Assembly (NCBI RefSeq): GCF_001467585.1
Contig: NZ_LNXY01000027.1
Span: forward strand, 257,988 to 321,987
Length of the DNA: 64,000 nucleotides
Source: Legionella drozanskii LLAP-1
GTDB lineage: Bacteria; Pseudomonadota; Gammaproteobacteria; Legionellales; Legionellaceae
Direction of reading: 5' to 3'
Below are positions 8,357 to 17,775 of the stretch, one piece after another. The notes under the pieces are model-generated. The model ran no database searches, was not told the DNA's origin, and was given only the letters and a program-made list of their open reading frames with translations. The position numbers were made by a program, and so were the translations under genes. Numbering within the stretch: position 1 is the stretch's first letter; each line of letters starts with the position of its first letter.

Positions 8357-10441
8357 TTATCCTACTGTACCAATTATCCGTATCTGTTTGTTATCAGGTA
8401 TTTCCTGATAAGATAAAACATGCAGGTTACTGGAAATATTACGCACAAAGCGTGCCAAAACAGAACGTATCCCAGGCTGCACGACTAGTACTGCCAACTC
8501 TTGTTTTGCCTGCTGTTGTGCTGCAAGTTGCGTCAAAGAATGCTGTATTTTATCGGCCATCCCTGGTTCAAAGCTGACCCCATGACCGGTGTTGTTCTGA
8601 ATTGTATTTTGCAATAACTGTTCCAACTCTGGTTTTAAGGTGATAATCGGTAATTCTTCGTTCAAGCCGCTTATTTTTTGTGTTATCAAACGTGACAAAG
8701 CCACACGGACGTTGCTAATTAGAAAATCAGTGTCTTTAGATTTTGACGCGCATTCCGCCAAAGTTTCGACGATCGTTCGCGTGTCAGTTAGAGGAATATG
8801 TTCGATCAGTAAACCTTGTAATACTTTATTGACTGCGCCGATCGATAAGGCATCAGGCACGAGTTCTTTCACCAGTTTGGGTGAAGTGCTGGCTAATTTA
8901 TCTAATAATTGCTGCGTCTCTTCATAGCCAAGTAACTGGTGGCTATTTTGCTCGAGAATTTGACTCAAATGAGTTGCGACGACAGTTGATGCGTCAACAA
9001 CAGTATAACCAAAAGTATGAGCCCTTTCTTTTTGACTGTCATTAATCCAAACCGCATCTAAATTAAAAGCAGGATCCTTCGTTTCTTGGCCATCCAAAAC
9101 CCCAAAAACCTGTCCAGGATTAATAGCGAGCCATTTGTCATTAAAAATAAGAGCTTCCCCCATAACCACCCCGGCTAAGCTGATGCGGTAATAATTCGGC
9201 TTGAGATCGAGATTGTCACGGATATGTACAGTGGGAATAAGAAAACCGAGTTCTTGAGATATTTTCTTCCGCACTCCCTTAATTCGCGACAATAAAACCC
9301 CACCTTGCGAACTATCAACAAGCGGGATCAAGCGATAGCCAACTTCCAGACCGATGACATCGACCGGATTAACATCATCCCAAGATAATTCCGAAGCAAG
9401 AGGTTCTGCTAATGCGCTCTGACTGGTTTCCGCTTGTTTTTCTGTCGTCGATTTTTGTCGATTTTGTTTTATCAGCAGATAAGCCATTCCCCCTAAACCT
9501 AGGGCTAAAATTAAAAAAGCGATATGAGGCATCCCTGGAATTAAACCAATAATCCCAATGATCGTTGCTGTAATAATCAGTGAGCGCGGGTTACCAAACA
9601 CTTGCTTCACCACCGCATTACTCATATTCTGCGAGCTAGAAACACGAGTTACCATAATGGCTGCAGCAGTCGATAAAACCAGTGAGGGGACTTGCGCAAC
9701 TAGGCCATCACCAATCGTCAGTAAAATATAATTATGCAGGGCCTCAGCCAAACCCATGTTGTGCTGCAGCACACCGATGATCAAGCCGCCAACAATATTG
9801 ATTAATAAAATCAAAATACCAGCAATGGCATCCCCGCGTACAAACTTACTCGCACCATCCATAGAGCCATAAAAATCAGCTTCCTGGGCCACTTCTGAAC
9901 GTCGTAAAATGGCCTGATCTTGATTAATTAAACCGGCATTGAGGTCAGCATCGATGGCCATTTGCTTACCTGGTAAAGAATCGAGGGTGAACCTTGCACT
10001 CACCTCAGAAACTCGCCCAGCACCTTTGGTGACCACCACAAAGTTGATCACCACCAAAATAATAAACACCACCAATCCGACAGTATAATTACCGCCAATT
10101 ACCACCTCACCAAAGGATTTAATAACCTGCCCTGCTGCATCCGTTCCTGCATGACCGTTCAATAAAACGATCCGCGTGGAAGCAACGTTCAAAGCTAAAC
10201 GTAGTAGTGTTGCAATCAAAATGACTGTTGGAAATACTGCAAAATCAAGCGGTCTATCGCTGTAAATAACTGCAAGTAAGACTACGAGCGAGAAGGCAAT
10301 ATTAAAGGTAAAGAAAATATCGAGGAAAAAGGCTGGCAAAGGCAACATCATCATACTGAGCATAATGATAAGGACTAATGGCGTACCTAAACCTTGATGC
10401 ATCCATTGACGCAAGGTATGGAAAATCGCATTGACATTCAT
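8357..10441 (-). CDS. flhA: Flagellar type III export gate protein FlhA
   Basis: The protein has 694 residues. The N-terminal 330 residues hold about eight membrane helices with the FHIPEP-family core (VSEVSARFTLDSLPGKQMAIDAD, split by short variable residues). The C-terminal half is the cytoplasmic ring domain that docks chaperone-substrate complexes. The length matches the family. Its start overlaps the flhB stop by one base (TGATG-type junction at 10441). It is an inner-membrane component of the proton-driven export gate. Confidence 0.96.
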   Translation of the reverse strand: MNVNAIFHTLRQWMHQGLGTPLVLIIMLSMMMLPLPAFFLDIFFTFNIAFSLVVLLAVIYSDRPLDFAVFPTVILIATLLRLALNVASTRIVLLNGHAGTDAAGQVIKSFGEVVIGGNYTVGLVVFIILVVINFVVVTKGAGRVSEVSARFTLDSLPGKQMAIDADLNAGLINQDQAILRRSEVAQEADFYGSMDGASKFVRGDAIAGILILLINIVGGLIIGVLQHNMGLAEALHNYILLTIGDGLVAQVPSLVLSTAAAIMVTRVSSSQNMSNAVVKQVFGNPRSLIITATIIGIIGLIPGMPHIAFLILALGLGGMAYLLIKQNRQKSTTEKQAETSQSALAEPLASELSWDDVNPVDVIGLEVGYRLIPLVDSSQGGVLLSRIKGVRKKISQELGFLIPTVHIRDNLDLKPNYYRISLAGVVMGEALIFNDKWLAINPGQVFGVLDGQETKDPAFNLDAVWINDSQKERAHTFGYTVVDASTVVATHLSQILEQNSHQLLGYEETQQLLDKLASTSPKLVKELVPDALSIGAVNKVLQGLLIEHIPLTDTRTIVETLAECASKSKDTDFLISNVRVALSRLITQKISGLNEELPIITLKPELEQLLQNTIQNNTGHGVSFEPGMADKIQHSLTQLAAQQQAKQELAVLVVQPGIRSVLARFVRNISSNLHVLSYQEIPDNKQIRIIGTVG

Positions 10442-11583
10442 CAGACATTCTCCTCAACATCTCGCTTTAACTCGTCAGGGATCGGCAAGTTCTGCAAAAA
10501 TTCTGGTTTTATATCGTAATTCGCTTTGTCTCTTAGCTGGAAAATATAAGCCAGTACCTGCGCAACTGCGACGTATAATCCGCGCGGGATTTCCGCATTT
10601 AAATCAGTTGAATAATAAAGAGCACGCGTTAAAGGAGGCACCGATAAAATGGGGATTTTGTGAGTCTGTGCTATGCGACTAATTTGTAAAGCAATTAAAT
10701 CCCTACCCTTTGCCACTACCACAGGCGCACGATTTCCTTGTTGTTGATAAATGATTGCAACCGCATAATGAGTCGGGTTAGTGAGCACCACATTTGCTTT
10801 AGGGACTTCTGACATCATTCTTCTACGGGCGATTTCTTGCTGTGTGCGACGAATTTGGCTCTTCACTTCCGGCTTACCTTCCGTCTCTTTGAATTCATCC
10901 TTGAGCTCCTGCTTCGTCATTTTTAATTGCTTTTTGTGCTCATACAATTGAAATGGTACATCCACTGCAGCAATCAAAATAAGGCTTGCACTGATCATTA
11001 AAAAGGACTGAGTCACTAATTCCAGTCCAGTACCTAAAGCATTTGTTAAGGGAAAACTGGCCACAGCAAGTAAGGCTGGAATTTGCCCTTTCAACACCAA
11101 AATAGCCACTGTTGCGACAAGTAAAAATTTGACTAGTGCTTTGACCATTTCAACCAAACCTTTTAGCGAAATCATTCGCTTTAGGCCTTTTAATAAGCTC
11201 AAACGAGAAAATTGGGGTTGCATCGATTCCGCACTAAAAATCCAACCGCCCATGAGCAAAGAGGCAGCAATAGAGAGGATTAAGATCATGAGTAATAGAG
11301 GAATTACAGCACCAAAACCCAGTTTTAATAAGCTGTAAAACTGCTGTAAACCGAGGGTAGGTAAAGTCAAAATTCTGCTATCGAAGTCAAATGCTTGGCG
11401 CATCATTAGCATAAACTGGGTGGAAAGATGACGGCCAAAAACAAATAGAGCAACGCCTGAGAACAATAAAATCAAAGTGGCATTTAAATCTTTCGAGCGA
11501 GCAACCTGCCCTTTTTCTCTGGCCTCTTTAAGCCGTTTAAGCGAGGGCTGTTCGGTCTTTTCTTGTGCTTGTTCTTCAGACAT
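10441..11583 (-). CDS. flhB: Flagellar export switch protein FlhB
   Basis: The protein has 380 residues. The N-terminus EEQAQEKTEQPSLKRL with a basic KEAREKGQVARSKD segment is diagnostic. Four membrane helices follow (about residues 30-210), and the cytoplasmic domain carries the self-cleavage site NPTH within VVLTNPTHYAVAI. Cleavage between Asn and Pro switches export from hook to filament substrates. The gene overlaps fliR by one base and flhA by one base, so it sits in the middle of a tightly coupled operon. Confidence 0.96.
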   Translation of the reverse strand: MSEEQAQEKTEQPSLKRLKEAREKGQVARSKDLNATLILLFSGVALFVFGRHLSTQFMLMMRQAFDFDSRILTLPTLGLQQFYSLLKLGFGAVIPLLLMILILSIAASLLMGGWIFSAESMQPQFSRLSLLKGLKRMISLKGLVEMVKALVKFLLVATVAILVLKGQIPALLAVASFPLTNALGTGLELVTQSFLMISASLILIAAVDVPFQLYEHKKQLKMTKQELKDEFKETEGKPEVKSQIRRTQQEIARRRMMSEVPKANVVLTNPTHYAVAIIYQQQGNRAPVVVAKGRDLIALQISRIAQTHKIPILSVPPLTRALYYSTDLNAEIPRGLYVAVAQVLAYIFQLRDKANYDIKPEFLQNLPIPDELKRDVEENV

Positions 11584-12353
11584 TAACGCAGCATCCCTAT
11601 AATAATTCGCATCCCTTGCTCTAAACTATCCGTCATTTGCGCAGCGACTCCTGGCAAACTAACGCGAATAATCACCATGCCCATCAACAAGGTAATAGAA
11701 AATCCTATGGAAAATATATTTAATTGGGGCGCTACTCTTGTCATTATCCCAAAACCTAGGTTTACAATAAGTAAAGATAATATGGCTGGCAAGGCCACTA
11801 ATACTGATTCTTTAAACATCCATCCTGAAAATGCCAAGACGGATCCAATAGCGGTTAAACCGAGGCTCATTTTTCCTACTGGTACTTCACGGAAACTACT
11901 TAATAAGGCATCAAAAACGGCCAGATGGCCATTGAGTACAAGAAACATGAGGCTAACCATCATCAGGTAAAATTGGCTTACCAAGGGTATAGATACCTGC
12001 GTTGAGGGCTCAACCATCGTTGCGAAACCAAGTCCGGCCTGCATCGCGATGACTTGACCACCCATCAAAAAAACCTGAAAAACTAACTGCAAGACAAAGC
12101 CCATTAAAAGCCCTAGTAATAACTCATGAGCTACGATGGCCACGTAACGACCTTCAAAATGGAGAAAAGAAAGGTCGGAGCTAATAAATGGGGCAGAAAT
12201 AAAAGCCAGGGTTAGGGCAAAAACAACGCGAATACGGGTTGGCACGAGGATCGAAGAAACAATAGGCATCGTCAAAAATAAACCACTGATGCGCGGCAGG
12301 GGCCAGATAACTTGGCTAAATTGGCTAATCATGGCTTGGTAATTCAAATTCAT
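11583..12353 (-). CDS. fliR: Flagellar export apparatus protein FliR
   Basis: The protein has 256 residues and is almost entirely hydrophobic, with about six membrane helices. FliR-family features include the segment RISGLFLTMPIV near residue 22, LLGLLMGFVLQLVF near 85 and GLGFATMVEPSTQVSIP near 105. With FliP and FliQ it forms the helical export gate of the flagellar type III system. It lies two bases downstream of fliQ and is joined to flhB by a one-base overlap. Confidence 0.94.
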   Translation of the reverse strand: MNLNYQAMISQFSQVIWPLPRISGLFLTMPIVSSILVPTRIRVVFALTLAFISAPFISSDLSFLHFEGRYVAIVAHELLLGLLMGFVLQLVFQVFLMGGQVIAMQAGLGFATMVEPSTQVSIPLVSQFYLMMVSLMFLVLNGHLAVFDALLSSFREVPVGKMSLGLTAIGSVLAFSGWMFKESVLVALPAILSLLIVNLGFGIMTRVAPQLNIFSIGFSITLLMGMVIIRVSLPGVAAQMTDSLEQGMRIIIGMLR

Positions 12354-12355
12354 GG

Positions 12356-12625
12356 CTAACCTATCAAGTAGGGAATGTTAGAAAACAACGAATCGGTATA
12401 GTTGATCATTGTTTTTAATAACCAAGGACCAGCAAATACCATCACTAAAAAAGTCACAAAAAGTTTGGGAATAAAGCTTAAACTCATTTCGTTAATTTGA
12501 GTTGCCGCTTGAAACATGGAAACTAGTAAACCGACGATGAGGCCAGGTATGATTAATACCGTTAATAGGATAATCATAATATAAACACTTTCACTAAACA
12601 GTGAGAGAACCGATTCCGGTGTCAT
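12356..12625 (-). CDS. fliQ: Flagellar export apparatus protein FliQ
   Basis: The protein has 89 residues with two membrane helices (about 15-38 and 50-72). It shows the typical FliQ features GLLVSMFQAATQINEMSLSF then FIPKL. It is a small subunit of the FliPQR export gate. It lies two bases upstream of fliR and 75 bases downstream of fliP; that gap is the largest within this part of the operon and shows no hairpin I can support. Confidence 0.94.
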   Translation of the reverse strand: MTPESVLSLFSESVYIMIILLTVLIIPGLIVGLLVSMFQAATQINEMSLSFIPKLFVTFLVMVFAGPWLLKTMINYTDSLFSNIPYLIG

Positions 12626-12700
12626 CCCTTTCTCCTTCTTGGTAATCCTTCACCATGGCCCCAGGCCCGTTTCTTCTTAACTTGGAACGTTCTTAAAATT

Positions 12701-13450
12701 TCAACTTAACGCAAAACTTGAAGCTAATGATCCCAACACCAGCGTCCATCCATCCACCAACACAAATAGCATGATCTTGAAAGGCAATGAAATAATGAGC
12801 GGCGATAGCATCATCATCCCCATAGCCATTAATACGCTAGCAACAACTAAATCAATAATCAAAAAAGGTAAAAATAAAACGAATCCAATTTGGAATGCTG
12901 TTTTCAATTCACTGGTGATAAACGCAGGAATAAGAACAGTCATCGGAACTTCTGCAAGTGATCCATAAGACTTATTGTTAAATTTTTCAAACAGAGACAA
13001 ATCATTCTTGCGCGTCTGATTCAACATAAATTGACGCAACGGTTCTTCAGCTTTCGCCATAGCTTGTGGAAATTGCAATTGATCAGCTAAATAAGGCTGC
13101 AAGGCCTGCTCATTGATTTGATTAAAAACGGGCGCCATCACAAAAAAAGTCATAAAAAGAGCAATACCTATCAGTATTTGGTTGGTTGGCGTTTGTGCCA
13201 TTCCAATGGCTTGTCGTAAAATTGACAGCACAATAATGATCCGCGTAAATGCCGTTACAGCCATTAATAATCCTGGCAAAACACTCAGCAGCGTCATAAA
13301 AATCAGTATTTGCAAATTGACGCTGTAAGTTTGCCCGCCATTAGATGCTGGCGAGACAGTGACAGCAGGCAGTGAGGTAGTCGCCGCCTCAGCCGCCCAA
13401 GGTAAAACAAAAAGAATGATAAGACAGCCAAGGAGCAAAATTTTATTCAT
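12701..13450 (-). CDS. fliP: Flagellar export apparatus protein FliP
   Basis: The protein has 249 residues. An N-terminal signal peptide (first ~22 residues, ending AEA) is followed by membrane helices and family motifs: [39 protein letters not shown], and near the C-terminus [16 protein letters not shown]. It is a core subunit of the flagellar type III export gate. Its start overlaps the fliO stop by four bases. Confidence 0.96.
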   Translation of the reverse strand: MNKILLLGCLIILFVLPWAAEAATTSLPAVTVSPASNGGQTYSVNLQILIFMTLLSVLPGLLMAVTAFTRIIIVLSILRQAIGMAQTPTNQILIGIALFMTFFVMAPVFNQINEQALQPYLADQLQFPQAMAKAEEPLRQFMLNQTRKNDLSLFEKFNNKSYGSLAEVPMTVLIPAFITSELKTAFQIGFVLFLPFLIIDLVVASVLMAMGMMMLSPLIISLPFKIMLFVLVDGWTLVLGSLASSFALS

Positions 13451-13866
13451 TCTGATTTCCCAAGAGCAGTTTTTAGAAACTCTGCAAAGGAGGTTTTGGA
13501 CTCTAACGAGAATGAAGTAGGTAAATCCTCTCCAAAGTCATGCAAGGTATTAATGCTTGCCGAAGTCACGCCAAGCAGAAGAACACGCTGCCCCACTCTA
13601 ACCAGCATGATTTTTTCTCTTGCTCCTAAACTCATACAAGAAATAATTTTAAAACCGTTAGTGTTTGCGAATTTTGCGCCATTTAAACGACGTAATAACC
13701 AAGATAATAAAACAATCGCAGCAACAACAACGAGCAAGCCACCCAGTACACGCATGAGCTCGCCATTGCTTAATGCTGATGTGTTACTACTGGCAGGTAA
13801 AGCCGTTGCTCGCGCTACAACTGGCAACAGGCTACTCGCAATAATACCCACGAAATTTAGCTTCAT
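13447..13866 (-). CDS. fliO: Flagellar biosynthesis protein FliO
   Basis: The protein has 139 residues. An N-terminal secretion-like segment (1-24), a membrane helix (about 38-60, [19 protein letters not shown]), and a cytoplasmic domain with [27 protein letters not shown] are the FliO pattern. FliO helps assemble and stabilise the FliP ring. It overlaps fliN and fliP by four bases each, so all three are coupled. Confidence 0.9.
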   Translation of the reverse strand: MKLNFVGIIASSLLPVVARATALPASSNTSALSNGELMRVLGGLLVVVAAIVLLSWLLRRLNGAKFANTNGFKIISCMSLGAREKIMLVRVGQRVLLLGVTSASINTLHDFGEDLPTSFSLESKTSFAEFLKTALGKSE

Positions 13867-14198
13867 CTTAAACGTTTGATGCGTTCTGATTTACTAACTA
13901 TATCCGTCAGGCGCACACCAAACTTATCATTGACCACCACCACTTCACCATGAGCGACCAATGTGCCATTGACTAATACATCCAAAGGTTCACCAGCTAA
14001 ACGATCGAGAGCAACAATACCGCCTTGATTGAGCTGTAAAAGATTGCGTATCGTCATTTTAGTACGACCAATCTCTACTGTTATAGCTACCGGTATATCC
14101 AAAATTAATTCCATTTTTTCTACATCTGTGTCCTGAGATGCAGCATTTTGTGCTGCTGTTGCTGTTGCGGATGTGTCCGCCTCAGTCTGATTAGCCAT
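13863..14198 (-). CDS. fliN: Flagellar motor switch protein FliN
   Basis: The protein has 111 residues. The Ala/Thr-rich N-terminal 25 residues are variable. The C-terminal SpoA-type domain contains LILDIPVAITVEIGRTKMTIRNLL, broken by family-typical positions, then LNQGGIVALDRLAGEPLDVLVNG and GEVVVVNDKFGVRLTDI. FliN builds the lower C-ring, helping both rotation switching and export. It lies 12 bases after fliM. Confidence 0.95.
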   Translation of the reverse strand: MANQTEADTSATATAAQNAASQDTDVEKMELILDIPVAITVEIGRTKMTIRNLLQLNQGGIVALDRLAGEPLDVLVNGTLVAHGEVVVVNDKFGVRLTDIVSKSERIKRLR

Positions 14199-14210
14199 TC
14201 ACTCCACTCC

Positions 14211-15233
14211 CTAGTAACTTATTTTTTTAATAATCTTTACAGCTCTCTTATCGTTGGCACTACCAATGGTTGCGGTAAAACCTGGAGTACCTTCAATATC
14301 CAACGTCACAACTTCATTCATTTCTAACGGTATAAAATCCCCCACTTGCCAACCCATCACCTTACCCAATGAACTGTTGGTTTGAGCCATTGCCGAACTT
14401 ACAACCAGCTCAACCTCCATCAGCTCCTCCTTTAAAGACATGATCCAGTTTGGATCAATTTCATCATCCGGTCTTGCAGCACCAAGTTCTAACTGCTGCT
14501 TAATAGGTTCTACCATAGAGTAGGGAATCACGAAATAAAAAGCACCGGATTCCTTTCCAAAATCCACATTAAAACGACTCACTAACAATAACTCATTGGG
14601 TTCACCAATGTGAACTAGCTGAGGGTTAGTCTCCTCCCCGACCTTCATCGCTTCTAATTTGATAATGGGAGCCCATGCTTGCTCAATACAACGCACTAAT
14701 TTACCAATGACGATTTCCATCACTCTCAATTCAGTCGCAGTAAAATCTGTTCGGCTTGTTTGAGCCAGAAATTGTGAGCTACCTCCAAAATAATAATCCA
14801 CTAGGTCATAGACAAAGGTACTATCAAACAGGATAAGCGCCTTGCCTCGTAAAGGTTTAAACCGACGTATTGTCATTAAGGTAGGGTTTGGCATGCTACC
14901 TAGAAATTCGCGATGTTTTACTATGGACAATGGCTCTTGTTTAATCTGTAAATCCTTTGCCATTAATTGATAAATATCATTTGCAAAAAAACGGGCTGCC
15001 CTGTCATGGATTTTGTCGAGAACAGGCAACTCCCCTCTAACAATACGTTCCTGACTTGTAAAATTGAGAACTCGAACCTGATCAGGGCCGTCCTCTACAA
15101 AATCGATTGTTTTATCTGCCTGAGCTTCTTGGGGATCGGTGCTTGTGCTTTCTTCCGCAGGTTTTGCTTCTTCTTCCACGGAATTAAGCAGTGCATCAAT
15201 TTCTTCCTGCGATAAAATATCTTTCTCAGCCAT
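14211..15233 (-). CDS. fliM: Flagellar motor switch protein FliM, first gene of the operon
   Basis: The protein has 340 residues. The extreme N-terminus DILSQEEIDALLNSV is the conserved segment that binds phospho-CheY. An acidic linker (20-50) precedes the CheC-like middle domain (RIVRGELPVLDKIHDRAARFF) and the C-terminal SpoA domain. FliM links the C-ring to the chemotaxis signal. It is the promoter-proximal gene of the minus-strand flagellar block and has a sigma-54 promoter about 90 bases upstream. Confidence 0.96.
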   Translation of the reverse strand: MAEKDILSQEEIDALLNSVEEEAKPAEESTSTDPQEAQADKTIDFVEDGPDQVRVLNFTSQERIVRGELPVLDKIHDRAARFFANDIYQLMAKDLQIKQEPLSIVKHREFLGSMPNPTLMTIRRFKPLRGKALILFDSTFVYDLVDYYFGGSSQFLAQTSRTDFTATELRVMEIVIGKLVRCIEQAWAPIIKLEAMKVGEETNPQLVHIGEPNELLLVSRFNVDFGKESGAFYFVIPYSMVEPIKQQLELGAARPDDEIDPNWIMSLKEELMEVELVVSSAMAQTNSSLGKVMGWQVGDFIPLEMNEVVTLDIEGTPGFTATIGSANDKRAVKIIKKISY

Positions 15234-15323
15234 AGATAGCTATCCTGTCATTACATATTAAGGCTTATTTATACTCCCTGTATTTTGAGTATAAGCCATG
15301 ATTTACCATAGCCAGCGAGCTAA

Positions 15324-15339
15324 AGCAAAATGTGTGCCA
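15324..15339 (-). promoter_or_regulatory. Sigma-54 promoter of the fliM operon
   Basis: On the minus strand the sequence TGGCACACATTTTGCT matches the sigma-54 consensus TGGCAC-N5-TTGCT at every conserved base, including the -24 GG and -12 GC. The -12 element lies about 93 bases from the fliM start, leaving an untranslated leader of about 80 bases. FleQ with RpoN is the established activator of this operon class in Legionella and Pseudomonas, so FleQ control is likely. Confidence 0.85.
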
Positions 15340-15472
15340 ATCTCCAAAAATAACAACAACTCAAGTTGATATTTTGCTAATGTTTCGTTCGCGGGGCACA
15401 ATGAGGTTAGATAAGTTGTCATATCCTTCTACCCGTGCCAAACTTAAATTAATTCGTTTTAGATAATGTGAC

Positions 15473-16765
15473 ATGCTCAGTAAAAATAAGCAATTTTCCA
15501 ATTTTAGCAATGCTAAACAAACTAACTCTGATTGCTTTCGCCCAGATAATGAAGAAGAACTCGCATCGCTTTTCAGTCATTCCTCGGAGAAAGGATTGCT
15601 TGCGCGAGGTAATGGCTCTAGTTACGGGGATTGTTGTCTGAACCATCAAGGTCTGATTGTCGACACGTCTCGTCTAAATCATCTTTTAAATTTTAATGAG
15701 GAAACAGGACTTTTAGTTTGCCAAGGAAGTGTTAGTTTTGCGGATCTCTTTCTCGTGAGTCCTCATTATATACCGCCTGTTATTCCCGGCACTTTGCGGG
15801 CGACTGTCGCTGGCGGCGTTGCTAACGATGTGCACGGTAAAAATAATCATCATGCAGGCAGTTTTGGCGAACATGTGCAATGGATTGATCTGCAATTAGG
15901 TGAGCAATTCCTTCGCTGCGACCGAAAAACGCATGCTGAATTATTTTATGCAACCCTAGCGGGACTTGGCTTAACAGGTATAATTAAACAAGTGGCTATT
16001 CAAATGCGCAAAGCAACGCATTTTGTGCAAGTCCAATATGAAAAATACTATGACTTTGCCCCCTTATTAGAACAGATGAAAAAGAAAGGTTGTCACTTCG
16101 ATTATCAAGTGGCCTGGCTAGATCTACTGAACAAGCCACGCGCTTTACTGTCGCTCGCGAATCATTGTGAACCAATCACTATGTCCACACAGCGCTATCG
16201 TCATACGATTCCTAAATTACCTATTCGTCTTATTACTTCCTGGGGGATGAAACAGTTTAATCGTATTTATTTCCAAGGACATACCACCACTCAGCGCACG
16301 CTAGCGCTTTCTCAATTTAATAATCCACTTGATTCGGTTGCCCATTGGAATCGTTTATATGGCAAAAAAGGGCTTTTGCAATTTCAAGCGCTTGTTCCTG
16401 AGGAGCTCGCATTAACAGCACTTACGACGTTATTGGAGATCATTCGTTCTCATCAAGCGACGCCAACGCTTGCCGTATTGAAATATTTTAGCAAACCCGG
16501 CCTAGGTCTTTTGTCGTTTGTCCAACCTGGTTTTACTCTGGCAGTGGACTTCATAAATAATCAGCAAGCCCATCAGGCAATCTTGGCAATGAATGAATGG
16601 ATTAGCGAAGTAAAGGGTAAAGTTTATTTAGCGAAAGATTTACTACTCACAGCTAAACAATTTGCCAAACAATATCCGCAACAGGAGCAGTTCTCCGAAA
16701 TCCTTAAGCGATACAACAGCAGAATGCGCTCTGATTTAAGTCAACGATTGGGTATCACTCGATGA
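15473..16765 (+). CDS. FAD-dependent oxidase, DprE1-like
   Basis: The protein has 430 residues. The FAD_binding_4 (PCMH) domain occupies residues 20-185, with ARGNGSSYGDCCLN and GTLRATVAGGVANDVHGKNNH then AGSFGEHV. The His within the HGKN motif is where flavin attaches or stacks in this family. The C-terminal part resembles the D-arabinono-lactone-oxidase-type substrate domain. DprE1 oxidises polyprenyl-phosphoryl ribose; with its partner reductase it epimerises C2 to give the arabinose donor. The next gene (4-base ATGA overlap) is a short-chain dehydrogenase, so the pair mirrors DprE1/DprE2. The actual sugar substrate in this organism is unknown. No clear ribosome site precedes the chosen ATG. 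Confidence 0.8.
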   Translation: MLSKNKQFSNFSNAKQTNSDCFRPDNEEELASLFSHSSEKGLLARGNGSSYGDCCLNHQGLIVDTSRLNHLLNFNEETGLLVCQGSVSFADLFLVSPHYIPPVIPGTLRATVAGGVANDVHGKNNHHAGSFGEHVQWIDLQLGEQFLRCDRKTHAELFYATLAGLGLTGIIKQVAIQMRKATHFVQVQYEKYYDFAPLLEQMKKKGCHFDYQVAWLDLLNKPRALLSLANHCEPITMSTQRYRHTIPKLPIRLITSWGMKQFNRIYFQGHTTTQRTLALSQFNNPLDSVAHWNRLYGKKGLLQFQALVPEELALTALTTLLEIIRSHQATPTLAVLKYFSKPGLGLLSFVQPGFTLAVDFINNQQAHQAILAMNEWISEVKGKVYLAKDLLLTAKQFAKQYPQQEQFSEILKRYNSRMRSDLSQRLGITR

Positions 16766-17481
16766 ATAAAAGAACTTGGCTTATTCTTGGGGCAACGTCG
16801 ATCATTGCTGAGGAATTTGCTCATTTAGCAGCTCAGGCGGGCAATTCTTTAATTTTAGTGGCTCGTAATAGAGAGCAATTAGCGGTTATAGCAGCTGATA
16901 TTCAGCTACGATATCATGTGCAATGTGATTTTATCTTCACTGACTTTGCGGGTGATTTGAGCGAAGTACTGCAGATTTTACAACCTCATCAACAAGAAGT
17001 TGATCTCTTTATCGCTTACAGCTCAATTTTAGAAAATCATGAACTGAATCAAGAAAATATCAATGAACTCGTTCGTGTGAATATCCTAAGTACCGTACAA
17101 TTTATCCATGCTTATCAAACGAAACCACAGACCCAATATCGTCTCATTTTTTTAAGTTCAGTAGCAGCCTGTCGTGGACGTGCTAAAAACAGCCTCTATG
17201 GTGGCTCAAAAGCGGCTATTGAAACTTATTTGGAAGGCTTACAACAATCTAAGGATAATGATTTTCAGATCACGATAGCAAGACTCGGTTTTATTGATAC
17301 CGTGCAAACCTTTGGCTTGCCCGGAATTTTTTATGCCTCACCTCCAAAAGCTTGCGCCAAAGCATGCTGGCGGGCTTCTTTCGCTCAGAAAAGGCTCATA
17401 TATCATCCTTTTTTTTGGCGCTTTATAATGAGTCTAATCCGCCATTTGCCTTTTGCAATTTATAAAAGAATGAAGCTTTAA
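16762..17481 (+). CDS. Short-chain dehydrogenase/reductase, DprE2-like
   Basis: The protein has 239 residues with a Rossmann fold. The N-terminal nucleotide-binding stretch is LILGATSIIAEEFAHLAAQAG, which lacks the usual full TGxxxGIG pattern, as in DprE2-type reductases (GATSxIA). The active-site Ser lies in FLSSVAACRG, and the Tyr/Lys pair is YGGSKAAIE. The C-terminal 30 residues are hydrophobic and basic and may touch the membrane. It overlaps the oxidase gene by four bases, so the two act together, most likely as the reductase half of a lipid-linked sugar epimerisation. Confidence 0.8.
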   Translation: MNKRTWLILGATSIIAEEFAHLAAQAGNSLILVARNREQLAVIAADIQLRYHVQCDFIFTDFAGDLSEVLQILQPHQQEVDLFIAYSSILENHELNQENINELVRVNILSTVQFIHAYQTKPQTQYRLIFLSSVAACRGRAKNSLYGGSKAAIETYLEGLQQSKDNDFQITIARLGFIDTVQTFGLPGIFYASPPKACAKACWRASFAQKRLIYHPFFWRFIMSLIRHLPFAIYKRMKL

Positions 17482-17483
17482 AC

Positions 17484-17681
17484 CTAGTGAATTAACCTTA
17501 CGGTCGGCAAAATATTATGAACTAAACCAAAAAATTGCAAAATATAAATGATTAACACAATCAGAACCAATAAATTAAGTAAACTTTTTATTACGCCTGG
17601 CATTGGAATAAATGCATTGATTAACCATAAAACCACCCCAAATGCGATGATTACGATAATCAAATTGAGTAATTCATTCAT
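17484..17681 (-). CDS. Small two-helix membrane protein, Thivi_2564-like
   Basis: The protein has 65 residues with two hydrophobic helices (about 3-24 and 32-52), a central NAFIPMPGVIKSLLN loop and an IYILQFFGL end. This pattern is like the small Thivi_2564-type membrane proteins seen in many proteobacteria. AAGGAAAA lies just before the ATG. The gene stands downstream of the peptide-precursor gene on the same strand, with a terminator between them, so it is probably transcribed alone. An immunity role for the peptide island cannot be excluded, but the family is found without such islands. Confidence 0.7.
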   Translation of the reverse strand: MNELLNLIIVIIAFGVVLWLINAFIPMPGVIKSLLNLLVLIVLIIYILQFFGLVHNILPTVRLIH

Positions 17682-17724
17682 GAATTTTCCTTATTGGTAG
17701 CTTCAACTTAATTGTAGTACAAAA

Positions 17725-17749
17725 AAAATCAGCTGAAACAGCTGATTTT
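17725..17749 (-). terminator. Intrinsic terminator after the first precursor gene
   Basis: A perfect 11-bp stem AAAATCAGCTG / CAGCTGATTTT closes on a three-base loop and is followed on the minus strand by a run of eight T. It sits 27 bases past the stop of the precursor at 17776-18027. A near copy follows the decayed precursor at 18431-18640. Confidence 0.85.
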
Positions 17750-17775
17750 AAGAAAACAAAATAAATATTATTTTA

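Noticed and set aside
17484-17681. Immunity protein for the peptide island
   Set aside because: The small two-helix protein fits a widespread family (Thivi_2564-like) and is cut off by a strong terminator; there is no specific evidence for immunity.
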